Assembly (NCBI RefSeq): GCF_014648915.1
Contig: NZ_BMSA01000002.1
Span: forward strand, 62,001-126,000
Reading direction: 5' to 3'
Length of the DNA: 64,000 nt
From: Streptomyces phaeofaciens
Lineage (GTDB): Bacteria; Actinomycetota; Actinomycetes; Streptomycetales; Streptomycetaceae
Position 1 is the first letter of the stretch; the number at the start of each line of letters is the position of its first letter. Positions 29,087-37,764 of this stretch are shown here, in pieces. Under the pieces are notes generated by a model, which saw only the letters and a program-made list of their open reading frames with translations, was not told the DNA's origin and did no database searches. A program made the position numbers and the translations under genes.

Positions 29087-29168
29087 CGGGCCGTGACTGG
29101 CGCGCTGGGATGGGACGGACCATCGGGGAGCGGCCTGTGCGTGACCGAGTGCCGTGCGCCTGGGCCGA
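29087..29168 (+). ncRNA. ZTP (pfl) riboswitch upstream of glyA
   Basis: The leader contains the conserved blocks of the pfl motif in order: GGGCCGTGACTGGCG (29088-29102), GACGGACCATCGGGGAGCGG split by a short stem (around 29114-29133) and CGCCTGGGC (29157-29165). These correspond to the internal loop of P1/P2 and the pseudoknotted 3' domain that bind ZTP/ZMP. In other Actinobacteria this element precedes glyA, folD and purH and turns on one-carbon genes when 10-formyl-THF is short. The ATG of glyA lies 52 bases after it with CCGGAGG as ribosome site, so control is probably at translation or by a nearby attenuator. Confidence 0.88.
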
Positions 29169-29219
29169 ACCGTGACACCGTGACCGCTCGCCAGCACACG
29201 CCACCCGGAGGCCGACGAC

Positions 29220-30671
29220 ATGTCAGAGCAGCAGCCCCTCTCCACCCAGTCCACCGCCTTCCGCGCCGCCCTCGACGTGATCCGCGCCGTGGAGCCGCGC
29301 GTCGCCGACGCCATCGGCCAGGAGCTCCACGACCAGCGCGAGATGCTCAAGCTGATCGCCTCCGAGAACTACGCCTCCCCGGCCACCCTCCTCGCGATGG
29401 GCAACTGGTTCAGCGACAAGTACGCCGAGGGCACGATCGGCCGCCGCTTCTACGCCGGCTGCCGCAACGTCGACACGGTGGAGTCGCTGGCCGCCGAGCA
29501 CGCCAAGGAGCTGTTCGGCGCCCGCCACGCCTACGTCCAGCCGCACTCCGGCATCGACGCCAACCTCGTCGCCTTCTGGGCCGTCCTCGCCGACCGCGTC
29601 GAGGTGCCGTTCCTGGAGAAGACGGGCGTCCGCCAGGTCAACGACCTCTCCGAGGCCGACTGGGCCGAGCTGCGCCGGGCCTTCGGCAACCAGCGGATGC
29701 TCGGCATGTCCCTGGACGCCGGCGGGCACCTCACCCACGGCTTCCGCCCGAACATCTCCGGCAAGATGTTCGACCAGCGCTCCTACGGCACCGACCCGGC
29801 GACCGGCCTGATCGACTACGAGGCGCTGCGCGCCTCCGCCCGCGAGTTCAAGCCGCTGATCATCGTCGCGGGCTACTCGGCGTACCCCCGTCTGGTGAAC
29901 TTCCGGATCATGCGCGAGATCGCCGACGAGGTCGGCGCGACCCTCATGGTCGACATGGCGCACTTCGCGGGCCTGGTCGCCGGCAAGGTCCTGACCGGCG
30001 ACTTCGACCCGGTCCCGCACGCCCAGATCGTGACGACCACCACCCACAAGTCGCTGCGCGGCCCGCGGGGCGGCATGGTCCTGTGCGACGACTCCCTCAA
30101 GGACCAGGTCGACCGCGGCTGCCCGATGGTCCTCGGCGGCCCCCTCCCGCATGTGATGGCGGCGAAGGCGGTGGCCCTGGCGGAGGCCCGGCAGCCCGCC
30201 TTCCAGGACTACGCGCAGCGCATCGTCGACAACTCCCGCGCGCTGGCCGAGGGCCTGATGAGCCGCGGCGCGACCCTGGTCACCGGGGGCACCGACAACC
30301 ACCTCAACCTGATCGACGTCGCCTCCTCCTACGGCCTCACCGGCCGCCAGGCCGAGGCCGCCCTCCTCGACTCGGGCATCGTCACCAACCGCAACGCCAT
30401 CCCCGCCGACCCGAACGGCGCCTGGTACACCTCCGGCATCCGCATCGGCACCCCGGCGCTCACCACGCGCGGCCTGGGCACGGCGGAGATGGACGAGGTG
30501 GCGTCCCTGATCGACCGGGTGCTGACCGGCACCGAGGCGGGCACGACGAAGTCGGGCGCCCCCTCGAAGGCCTCCCACGTCCTGGACGAGAAGCTCGCCG
30601 ACGAGATCTCGCGGCGGGCGACGGACCTGGTCGCGGGCTTCCCGCTCTACCCGGAGATCGACCTCGGCTGA
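29220..30671 (+). CDS. glyA: Serine hydroxymethyltransferase
   Basis: PLP enzyme that turns serine and THF into glycine and 5,10-methylene-THF. The 483 residues exceed the usual 415-430, owing to an insertion after the first 100 residues (around [19 protein letters not shown]) that I recognise as typical of one of the Streptomyces paralogues. Motifs: [51 protein letters not shown] and the PLP lysine in [14 protein letters not shown]. The gene is preceded by a ZTP riboswitch and followed by a terminator. Confidence 0.96.
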   Translation: MSEQQPLSTQSTAFRAALDVIRAVEPRVADAIGQELHDQREMLKLIASENYASPATLLAMGNWFSDKYAEGTIGRRFYAGCRNVDTVESLAAEHAKELFGARHAYVQPHSGIDANLVAFWAVLADRVEVPFLEKTGVRQVNDLSEADWAELRRAFGNQRMLGMSLDAGGHLTHGFRPNISGKMFDQRSYGTDPATGLIDYEALRASAREFKPLIIVAGYSAYPRLVNFRIMREIADEVGATLMVDMAHFAGLVAGKVLTGDFDPVPHAQIVTTTTHKSLRGPRGGMVLCDDSLKDQVDRGCPMVLGGPLPHVMAAKAVALAEARQPAFQDYAQRIVDNSRALAEGLMSRGATLVTGGTDNHLNLIDVASSYGLTGRQAEAALLDSGIVTNRNAIPADPNGAWYTSGIRIGTPALTTRGLGTAEMDEVASLIDRVLTGTEAGTTKSGAPSKASHVLDEKLADEISRRATDLVAGFPLYPEIDLG

Positions 30672-31763
<1,092 letters not shown>

Positions 31764-31888
31764 GCGGCGCTCGGAGGCACCGAGGGCGCACCGCACACAC
31801 GTTCCACCGGGCAGAGCGCTGCACATCACCTTTCCTGCGCCTGCCCAGAGCACAGCGGTGGCCGTACAGTCGATAGCCGTACGACTGA

Positions 31889-31949
31889 GTACGAACCCGG
31901 CACCCGGGACCGGCATCACGACCGGCACCCGGGACCGGCACCAGGACCC
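31889..31949. repeat. Direct repeat in the region before the RNA-ligase-like gene
   Basis: CCGGCACCCGGGACCGGCA occurs twice, about 28 bases apart, in the 222-base gap after trpS. The rest of the gap is GC-rich with a weak imperfect hairpin after trpS (31765-31792) and a CGTACGACTGAGTACG patch at 31878-31893; no gene is seen. Confidence 0.5.
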
Positions 31950-31985
31950 GCAGTACATCCATCCGGCATGACGACAGGAGACGAC

Positions 31986-32564
31986 GTGGGGACCGTAACG
32001 ATCGGCGTGTCGATCGCGGTCCCGGAGCCTCACGGCAGCCTGCTCCAGGAGCGGCGCACGGGCTTCGGCGACGCCGCGGCTCACGGCATCCCCACCCATG
32101 TCACCCTGCTGCCGCCGACGGAGGTCGAGCCGGACGCGCTGCCGGCCGTCGAGGCCCACCTCGCCCAGGTCGCCGCGGTCGGCCGGTCCTTCCCGATGCG
32201 GCTGTCCGGCACCGGCACCTTCCGGCCGCTGTCGCCGGTGGTCTACGTCAGGGTCGTCGAGGGCGCCGAGGCCTGCGCCTGGCTCCAGCAGCGGGTCCGG
32301 GACGACTCCGGGACGCTGGTGCGCGAGCTCCAGTTCCCGTACCACCCGCACGTCACCGTCGCGCACGGCATCGACGAGGCGGCGATGGACCGGGCGTTCG
32401 AGGAGCTGGCCGGGTACGAGGCCGAGTGGTCCTGCACCGGTTTCGCCCTGCACGAGCAGGGCTCCGACGGCGTCTGGCGCAAGCTGCGGGAGTACCCCTT
32501 CGGCGGCACCGTCGTCCCCCCGCAGGCCGCGCACATCGACCGGGGCTCGCTGCCCACCCGCTAG
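31986..32564 (+). CDS. 2'-5' RNA ligase/2H phosphoesterase family protein
   Basis: A 192-residue 2H-superfamily protein with both HxT motifs: THVTLLPP (about residue 38) and HPHVTVAHG (about residue 120). Such proteins act on 2',3'-cyclic or 2'-5' phosphodiester ends of RNA or nucleotides; the substrate here is not known. I prefer GTG 31986 over ATG 31968 because GACAGGAGAC lies between them and is spaced for the GTG. The gene is conserved directly after trpS in Streptomyces. It is convergent with the dprE genes. Confidence 0.85.
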   Translation: MGTVTIGVSIAVPEPHGSLLQERRTGFGDAAAHGIPTHVTLLPPTEVEPDALPAVEAHLAQVAAVGRSFPMRLSGTGTFRPLSPVVYVRVVEGAEACAWLQQRVRDDSGTLVRELQFPYHPHVTVAHGIDEAAMDRAFEELAGYEAEWSCTGFALHEQGSDGVWRKLREYPFGGTVVPPQAAHIDRGSLPTR

Positions 32565-32594
32565 CCCGACCGCGCCGGCCCGACCGGCGGGCGC

Positions 32595-33350
32595 CTACAC
32601 CGGCAGCCGCCGGAACAGCCCCCGCGGCACGTGCCGGAGGGCCGACATCACCACCCGCAGCACCCCCGGCACCCACACCGTCTCCGACCGCCGTCGCAGC
32701 CCCAGCTCGACCGCGGCCGCGACCGCGTCGGGGGTGGTGGCCAGCGGCGCCTCGTCGAGACCGGCCGTCATCCTCGTCCGGACGAACCCGGGGCGTACGA
32801 CCATGACGTGCACGCCGGTGCCGTGCAGCGCGTCGCCCAGGCCCTGGGCGAAGGCGTCGAGGCCGGCCTTGCTGGATCCGTAGATGAAGTTCGAGCGGCG
32901 GGCGCGTTCCCCGGCGACGGAGGAGAGCACGACCAGCGAGCCGTGGCCCTGCGCCTGGAGCGCGCGGGCGCTCACCAGGCCCGCCGAGACCGCGCCGGTG
33001 TAGTTGGTCTGCGCGACCCGCACCGCGGCCGACGGCTCGCGTTCGTCGCGTGCCTGGTCGCCGAGGATCCCGAAGGCGAGCAGGACGACGTCGATGTCCC
33101 CCTCCGCGAACACCTTGCCGAGGACCGCCTCGTGGGAGTCGGGGTCGAGCGCGTCGAAGGCGACGGTGCGCACGTCGGCGCCCAGCGCGCCCAGCTCCGC
33201 GGCGGCCGACTCCAGGGCGTGCGACGGGCGTCCGGCCAGCCACACCGTACGGGTGCGCCGGGCGATCAGCCGGCGCGCGGTGGCCAGCGCGATCTCGGAC
33301 GTACCGCCGAGGACGAGAAGGGACTGGGGGAGACCGAAGGCGTCCTTCAC
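32595..33350 (-). CDS. dprE2: Decaprenylphosphoryl-2-keto-ribose reductase (DprE2-like)
   Basis: An SDR of 251 residues that would reduce the 2-keto intermediate made by DprE1 to decaprenylphosphoryl-arabinofuranose, with NADH. Features: nucleotide motif LLVLGGTSEIALATARRL (the Thr-Ser-Glu-Ile block is typical of DprE2), LAFGILGD, catalytic Ser in SLVVLSSVAGERARRSN, then Tyr-X3-Lys in IYGSSKAGLDAF. The GTG at 33350 has AGGAGCTGTC upstream and lies 8 bases from the dprE1 stop, so the two are one operon. In mycobacteria the product is the donor for arabinogalactan; the acceptor in Streptomyces is not clear. Confidence 0.9.
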   Translation of the reverse strand: MKDAFGLPQSLLVLGGTSEIALATARRLIARRTRTVWLAGRPSHALESAAAELGALGADVRTVAFDALDPDSHEAVLGKVFAEGDIDVVLLAFGILGDQARDEREPSAAVRVAQTNYTGAVSAGLVSARALQAQGHGSLVVLSSVAGERARRSNFIYGSSKAGLDAFAQGLGDALHGTGVHVMVVRPGFVRTRMTAGLDEAPLATTPDAVAAAVELGLRRRSETVWVPGVLRVVMSALRHVPRGLFRRLPV

Positions 33351-33358
33351 GACAGCTC

Positions 33359-34708
33359 CTAGAGGTTGAGGCGCCGGGACAGATCAGAAACGAAGACACC
33401 GCGCGGGTCCAGCTCCGCGCGCAGCGCGCGGAAGTCGTCGAGGCGGGGGTACATCGCGGTGAGCAGGTCCGGCCGCAGCCGGGAGTCCTTGGCGAGGTAG
33501 ACGCGCCCGCCGGCGGCGGCCACCTCCCCGTCCAGCTCGTCGAGGAGGACGTCGAGACCGGGCAGCCCGGCCGGGATGTCCAGGGCGAGCGTCCAGCCGG
33601 GGCGGGGGAAGGAGAGCCAGCCGGGGTCGGCCTCCCCGAAGCGCTTGAGGACGGCGAGGAAGGACGGGCAGCGGTGGGCGGAGATCCGGCCCACGATCCG
33701 GCGCAGCGCGTCCTCCTGCCCGTGTCCGACGACGAACTGGTACTGCACGAAGCCGGCGCGGCCGTAGACGCGGTTCCAGTGCGGGACCCCGTCGAGGGGG
33801 TGGAAGAAGGCGGAGAGCCTCTGGAGTTCGCCGATCCGCGCGCGGGGTGCCCTGCGGTACCAGACTTCGTTGAACAGGCCCACCGTCCGGCGGGTGAGCA
33901 GTCCCTCGGGGAGGACGGCGGGGGCGGCGGGCAGCCGGGCCGGGCGGAAGGCCAGCGGGTTTCCGCGGGTGCGTGCGGGCAGCGCGTCGAGGGGCGCGTG
34001 GTCGCCGCGGGTGAGCACCGCGCGGCCGGTCGCCGCCCCGCGCGCGAGGAGGTCGATCCAGGCGACCGAGTAGCGGTAGCGGTGGTCGGTGGCGGTCAGA
34101 CGGGCCATCAGGTCGTCGAGGTCGGCGGCGCGTTCGGTGTCGACCGCCATGAGGGAGGTCTCGACCGGCTGGAGCCGCACGGTGGCCGTGAGGATCATCC
34201 CGGTCAGGCCCATGCCGCCGGCGGTGGCCTCGAACAGCGGGCTGCCCTCGCCCACCGTGCGGATCGTGCCGTCGGCGGTGAGCAGTTCGAAGGACAGCAC
34301 ATGGCGGGCGAAGGACCCGCTGACGTGGTGGTTCTTGCCGTGGATGTCGGCGCCGATCGCCCCGCCGACGGTGACGTACCGGGTGCCGGGGGTCACCGGC
34401 ACGAACCAGCCGAGCGGCAGCAGCACCCGCATCAGCGTGTGCAGGGAGACGCCCGCGCCGCACAGGACGGTCCCGCCGTCCGCGTCGATCGCGTGGATCC
34501 GGTCCAGGCCGGTCATGTCGAACACGGCCCCGCCGGCGTTCTGCGCCGCGTCCCCGTACGCCCGTCCCAGGCCCCGGGGGATGCCTCCGCGGACGCCGCA
34601 GTCCCGGACGGCGGCCACCGCCTCCTCGTAGGTCCTGGGGCGGATCAGCCGGGCGGTGGAGGGGGCGGTGCGGCCCCATCCGGTGACGGAAACGGTCTCG
34701 GCAGACAT
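33359..34708 (-). CDS. dprE1: Decaprenylphosphoryl-beta-D-ribose 2-oxidase (DprE1-like)
   Basis: FAD-dependent oxidase of 449 residues that oxidises the 2-hydroxyl of decaprenylphosphoryl-ribose. The N-terminal PCMH-type FAD domain has GLGRAYGDAAQNAGG and GADIHGKNHHVSGSF, which holds the His and Asn next to the flavin. The C-terminal substrate domain has GWTLALDIP and the conserved AKDSRLRPD Lys. The residue aligned with Cys387 of the M. tuberculosis enzyme, the covalent site for benzothiazinones, is Ala here (codon 33584-33586, residue 375). ATG 34708 starts a leftward operon with dprE2. Confidence 0.92.
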   Translation of the reverse strand: MSAETVSVTGWGRTAPSTARLIRPRTYEEAVAAVRDCGVRGGIPRGLGRAYGDAAQNAGGAVFDMTGLDRIHAIDADGGTVLCGAGVSLHTLMRVLLPLGWFVPVTPGTRYVTVGGAIGADIHGKNHHVSGSFARHVLSFELLTADGTIRTVGEGSPLFEATAGGMGLTGMILTATVRLQPVETSLMAVDTERAADLDDLMARLTATDHRYRYSVAWIDLLARGAATGRAVLTRGDHAPLDALPARTRGNPLAFRPARLPAAPAVLPEGLLTRRTVGLFNEVWYRRAPRARIGELQRLSAFFHPLDGVPHWNRVYGRAGFVQYQFVVGHGQEDALRRIVGRISAHRCPSFLAVLKRFGEADPGWLSFPRPGWTLALDIPAGLPGLDVLLDELDGEVAAAGGRVYLAKDSRLRPDLLTAMYPRLDDFRALRAELDPRGVFVSDLSRRLNL

Positions 34709-34730
34709 GTCGGTGACCGTATCGCCCGGT

Positions 34731-34779
34731 AATGGGTGATTCGTCTTGAAACCTCAGCTACTGCTGGAAATGGGTGATT
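34731..34779. promoter_or_regulatory. AT-rich divergent promoter with paired AATGGGTGATT repeats
   Basis: The 132 bases between dprE1 and the PAP2 gene are strikingly AT-rich for this genome. AATGGGTGATT occurs at 34731-34741 and again at 34769-34779, 38 bases apart, in direct orientation. These could be sites for one regulator that controls both halves of the lipid-linked pentose pathway. Confidence 0.5.
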
Positions 34780-34840
34780 AATGGTATGTCGCTCAATATT
34801 GCCGATGTTCTGATGGCACGGCCGTGAACAGTGAGTCCAC

Positions 34841-35425
34841 ATGGACCACAAGGACGACCTGGGCGGCATCGACCGCCGCATCCTTTCGGCACTGCGCGCC
34901 CGCGGTGCGGATCCGCGCGTGGCGGGCGCCGCGCGCGCCCTGTCCTGGGCGGGCGAGCACGGCGCGCTCTGGCTCGCGGCGGGGCTCGCGGGAGCCGCCG
35001 TGGACGGCGGGCGGCGCCCCGCCTGGCTGCGCGCCACGGCGCTCACCGCGGGCGCGCACGTCGCCAGCATGGGCGTGAAACGGATCGTGCGCCGGCCGCG
35101 CCCCGCCCATGTCGAACCCCTGGTGCGCACGGCCGGGCGGCACTCCTTCCCCAGCTCGCACGCGACCTCCGCCGCGGCGGCCGCCGTCGCCTTCGGCGCG
35201 CTGGGGGTGCGCGCCGTCCGGCCGCTGGCCGCCGCGATGTGCCTGTCCCGGCTGGTCGTCGGCGTCCACTACCCGTCCGACGTGGCGGCGGGCGCGGCCC
35301 TCGGCGCGCTCACGGCGCGGATCGGAGCCCGCTGGCTGAAGGCCGGAGTGCCGGGTGCGTCGGATGTGGCAGGCGGGTCAGGCGGGTCGGGCGGGGCAGG
35401 CGCGCAAGGGGGCGCACATGACTGA
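34841..35425 (+). CDS. PAP2-family phosphatase, probable decaprenylphosphoryl-5-phosphoribose phosphatase
   Basis: A 194-residue membrane phosphatase with all three PAP2 signatures: KRIVRRPRP (Lys-X6-Arg-Pro), FPSSHATSA and SRLVVGVHYPSD (Ser-Arg-X5-His-X3-Asp). About four to five helices are visible. It overlaps the UbiA gene by eight bases. In mycobacteria the PAP2 protein Rv3807c stands next to the UbiA phosphoribosyltransferase Rv3806c and is thought to remove the 5-phosphate from decaprenylphosphoryl-5-phosphoribose; the same order here supports that role. The C-terminus ends in a Gly/Ala/Ser tail. Confidence 0.88.
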   Translation: MDHKDDLGGIDRRILSALRARGADPRVAGAARALSWAGEHGALWLAAGLAGAAVDGGRRPAWLRATALTAGAHVASMGVKRIVRRPRPAHVEPLVRTAGRHSFPSSHATSAAAAAVAFGALGVRAVRPLAAAMCLSRLVVGVHYPSDVAAGAALGALTARIGARWLKAGVPGASDVAGGSGGSGGAGAQGGAHD

Positions 35426-36431
35426 GGCCGCGCCCCTCACCGGCGGCGCCCGCCCCGCCGAGGCGGCACTGCTGGAACAGCGCACCGGCGGCCGGCGGCC
35501 CACCCCCGCCCGCGGCGGCGGCACGGCCGGCGGCCCGCCCCGTCGCACCGGCACCCTCCTCGGCGGACTCCTGCGCACGGCCCGCCCCAAGCAGTGGGTC
35601 AAGAACAGCCTCGTCGTCGCCGCCCCCGCAGCGGCCGGCCGGCTCTTCTCCTGGCCCGCCCTCACCGAACTCGCCCTGGTCTTCGCGCTGTTCACCGCCT
35701 GCGCCGCCGCCGTCTACCTGATCAACGACGCCCGCGACGCCGACGCCGACCGCGCCCACCCCACCAAACGGTGCCGCCCGGTCGCCGCCGGCCAGGTCCC
35801 CGTGCCGGTCGCGTACGCCGTCGGCGGCACCCTCGCCGTCCTCGCACCGGCCGCCGCCGCCTGGCTGACCACCCCGGCCGTCGCCGCGCTCCTCACCGCC
35901 TACCTGGGCATGCAACTGGCGTACTGCGTCAGCCTGAAGCACGTCCTGGTCGTCGACCTCGTCGTCGTCACCACCGGCTTCCTGATGCGGGCGATGGTCG
36001 GCGGGCTCGCGCTCGGCATCCCGCTGTCCCGCTGGTTCCTCATCACCACCGGCTTCGGGGCGCTGTTCATGGTCTCGGCCAAGCGCTACTCCGAGGCCGT
36101 CCAGATGGCCGGCGCGGCCGGCGCCACCCGCGCGCTGCTCACCGAGTACACCACCGGCTACCTGCGCTTCGTCTGGCAGCTCGCGGCCGGCGTCGCCGTG
36201 CTCGGCTACTGCCTGTGGGCGCTGGAGGAGGGCGGCGTCCCGCACACCAGCGTGCTGCCCTGGCGCCAGCTGTCCATGGTCGCCTTCATCCTGGCCGTCC
36301 TGCGCTACGCCGTCTTCGCCGACCGCGGCACCGCCGGCGAACCCGAGGAGGTCGTCCTCGGCGACCGCGCCCTCGCCCTGATCGGTGTGGCCTGGGTGGC
36401 CATGTACGGTCTGGCGGTGGCCAATTGGTAG
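35418..36431 (+). CDS. ubiA: UbiA-type decaprenyl-phosphate phosphoribosyltransferase
   Basis: Transfers phosphoribose from PRPP to a polyprenyl phosphate, the first step of the DPA pathway. From ATG 35418 it has 337 residues; the first 75 are a low-complexity Gly/Pro/Arg stretch, longer than in mycobacteria. The catalytic membrane domain shows RPKQWVKNSLVV, the first Asp motif NDARDADADRAHPTKRCRP and a second set near YSEAVQMAG. About nine helices are visible. It overlaps the PAP2 gene (8 bases) and the GtrA gene (7 bases). Confidence 0.9.
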   Translation: MTEAAPLTGGARPAEAALLEQRTGGRRPTPARGGGTAGGPPRRTGTLLGGLLRTARPKQWVKNSLVVAAPAAAGRLFSWPALTELALVFALFTACAAAVYLINDARDADADRAHPTKRCRPVAAGQVPVPVAYAVGGTLAVLAPAAAAWLTTPAVAALLTAYLGMQLAYCVSLKHVLVVDLVVVTTGFLMRAMVGGLALGIPLSRWFLITTGFGALFMVSAKRYSEAVQMAGAAGATRALLTEYTTGYLRFVWQLAAGVAVLGYCLWALEEGGVPHTSVLPWRQLSMVAFILAVLRYAVFADRGTAGEPEEVVLGDRALALIGVAWVAMYGLAVANW

Positions 36432-36862
36432 CCGACCGGCGTGAGCTCCTGGGCTTCGCCGCCGTCGGGCTCCTCGCCTACGCCGTCGATCTCACCCTGT
36501 TCACCTGGCTGCGCGGCCCGGCGGGCCTCGGCCCGCTCACCGCGAAGACCCTCTCCTTCCTGGCCGGCTGCACGGTCGCCTACCTCGGCAACGCGCTCGG
36601 CACCTACCGGCACGCGCGCGTGCGGGGCCTGCGCCCGTACGCGGTGTTCTTCGCGGTGAACATCGCCGGTGCGCTCGTCCAGCTCCTGTGCCTCACCGTC
36701 AGCCACTACGGCCTCGGGCTCACCTCGCAGCGCGCGGACACCGTCTCCGGCGCCGGGATCGGCATGGCGCTGGCGACTGCCCTGCGCTTTTGGGGTACCC
36801 GCACGCTGGTCTTCCGCGTCATCGGCCACGAGCAGGGCAGAGTGGGATCATGGACTGGCTGA
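36425..36862 (+). CDS. GtrA-family membrane protein
   Basis: Begins at TTG 36425, inside the end of the UbiA gene; no ATG or GTG suits this frame nearby, so a coupled TTG start is the best choice. The 145-residue product has four helices (LLGFAAVGLLAYAVDLTLF, AKTLSFLAGCTVAYLGN, VFFAVNIAGALVQLLCL, MALATALRFWGTRTLVF), which is the GtrA pattern including the basic loop YRHARVRGLRP. GtrA proteins are linked to movement of lipid-linked sugars; Rv3789 in mycobacteria sits in the same gene set and binds the arabinosyl donor pathway. It overlaps the next gene by 13 bases. Confidence 0.85.
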   Translation: MVADRRELLGFAAVGLLAYAVDLTLFTWLRGPAGLGPLTAKTLSFLAGCTVAYLGNALGTYRHARVRGLRPYAVFFAVNIAGALVQLLCLTVSHYGLGLTSQRADTVSGAGIGMALATALRFWGTRTLVFRVIGHEQGRVGSWTG

Positions 36863-37764
36863 AAAAGCTGCCCGTTGTCGGGCCGTACGTCACGCGCCTG
36901 ATGACCACGCACGCGTGGCGGTCGTACGAGCGCCTGGACCGGGTGAAGTGGACCCGGCTGGCCGCCGCCATGACGTTCATCAGTTTCGTCGCGCTGTTCC
37001 CGCTGCTGACCCTGGGCGCCGCGATCGCCGCCGCCACCCTCAGCAAGTCCCAGCAGAACGACCTCCAGGACAAGATCGAGGACCAGATCCCCGGTATCGC
37101 CGACAAGCTCGACCTCAACAGCCTGGTCGAGAACGCCGGCGCCGTCGGCCTCATCGCCGGTGTCCTGCTGCTCTTCACCGGCATGGGCTGGGTCAACCAG
37201 ATGCGCGACTGTCTGCGCGCGGTGTGGGAACTGCCCGACAAGGAGGAGAACCCGGTCCTGAGCAAGGCCAAGGACGCGGGCATCCTGGTCGGCCTCGGCG
37301 GCGCCGTCCTGGTCACCCTCGCCGTCTCGACCGTCGCCTCCGCCCTGGTCGGCCGGATCATCGACGAACTCGGCATCGACAAGGACGGCTGGGGCGGCAT
37401 CCTGCTGCGGGTCATCGCCTTCGCGATCGCCGTCCTCGCCGACTTCCTGGTGCTGCTCTACGTCCTCACCCTGCTGCCCGGCGTCGAACCGCCGCGCCGC
37501 CGCCTGATCGTCGCGGCGCTGATCGGCGCGGTCGGCTTCGAACTGCTGAAGCTGCTGCTCAGCGGCTACATCCAGGGCATCGCCGCGAAGAGCATGTACG
37601 GCGCGTTCGGCGTGCCCATCGCCCTGCTGCTGTGGATCAACTTCACCGCGAAGCTGCTCCTGTACAGCGCCGCGTGGACGGCGACGGGCAGCGCCGGCGA
37701 CCCCGGACCGGACGGCGTCAGCGACGACGACGCACCAGATCCGGCAGCGGCCAGCGCCGGTTGA
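36850..37764 (+). CDS. YihY/BrkB-family membrane protein
   Basis: A 304-residue protein with six helices and the family blocks AAAMTFISFVALFPLLTLG, RDCLRAVWELP, LTLLPGVEPPRRR and YGAFGVPIALLLWINFTAK. The old ribonuclease BN name for this family is wrong; the true role (possibly lipid or small-molecule transport) is unsettled. ATG 36850 has GAGTGGGATC close by and overlaps the GtrA end by 13 bases. The gene ends the PAP2-UbiA-GtrA-YihY run and overlaps the convergent carboxypeptidase gene by 47 bases. Confidence 0.88.
   Translation: MDWLKKLPVVGPYVTRLMTTHAWRSYERLDRVKWTRLAAAMTFISFVALFPLLTLGAAIAAATLSKSQQNDLQDKIEDQIPGIADKLDLNSLVENAGAVGLIAGVLLLFTGMGWVNQMRDCLRAVWELPDKEENPVLSKAKDAGILVGLGGAVLVTLAVSTVASALVGRIIDELGIDKDGWGGILLRVIAFAIAVLADFLVLLYVLTLLPGVEPPRRRLIVAALIGAVGFELLKLLLSGYIQGIAAKSMYGAFGVPIALLLWINFTAKLLLYSAAWTATGSAGDPGPDGVSDDDAPDPAAASAG

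Noticed and set aside
26456..29350. 964-codon leftward frame through the YgiC-like gene and rocD
   Set aside because: Includes the rocD region in a different frame and the opposite strand of two known genes; no domain.
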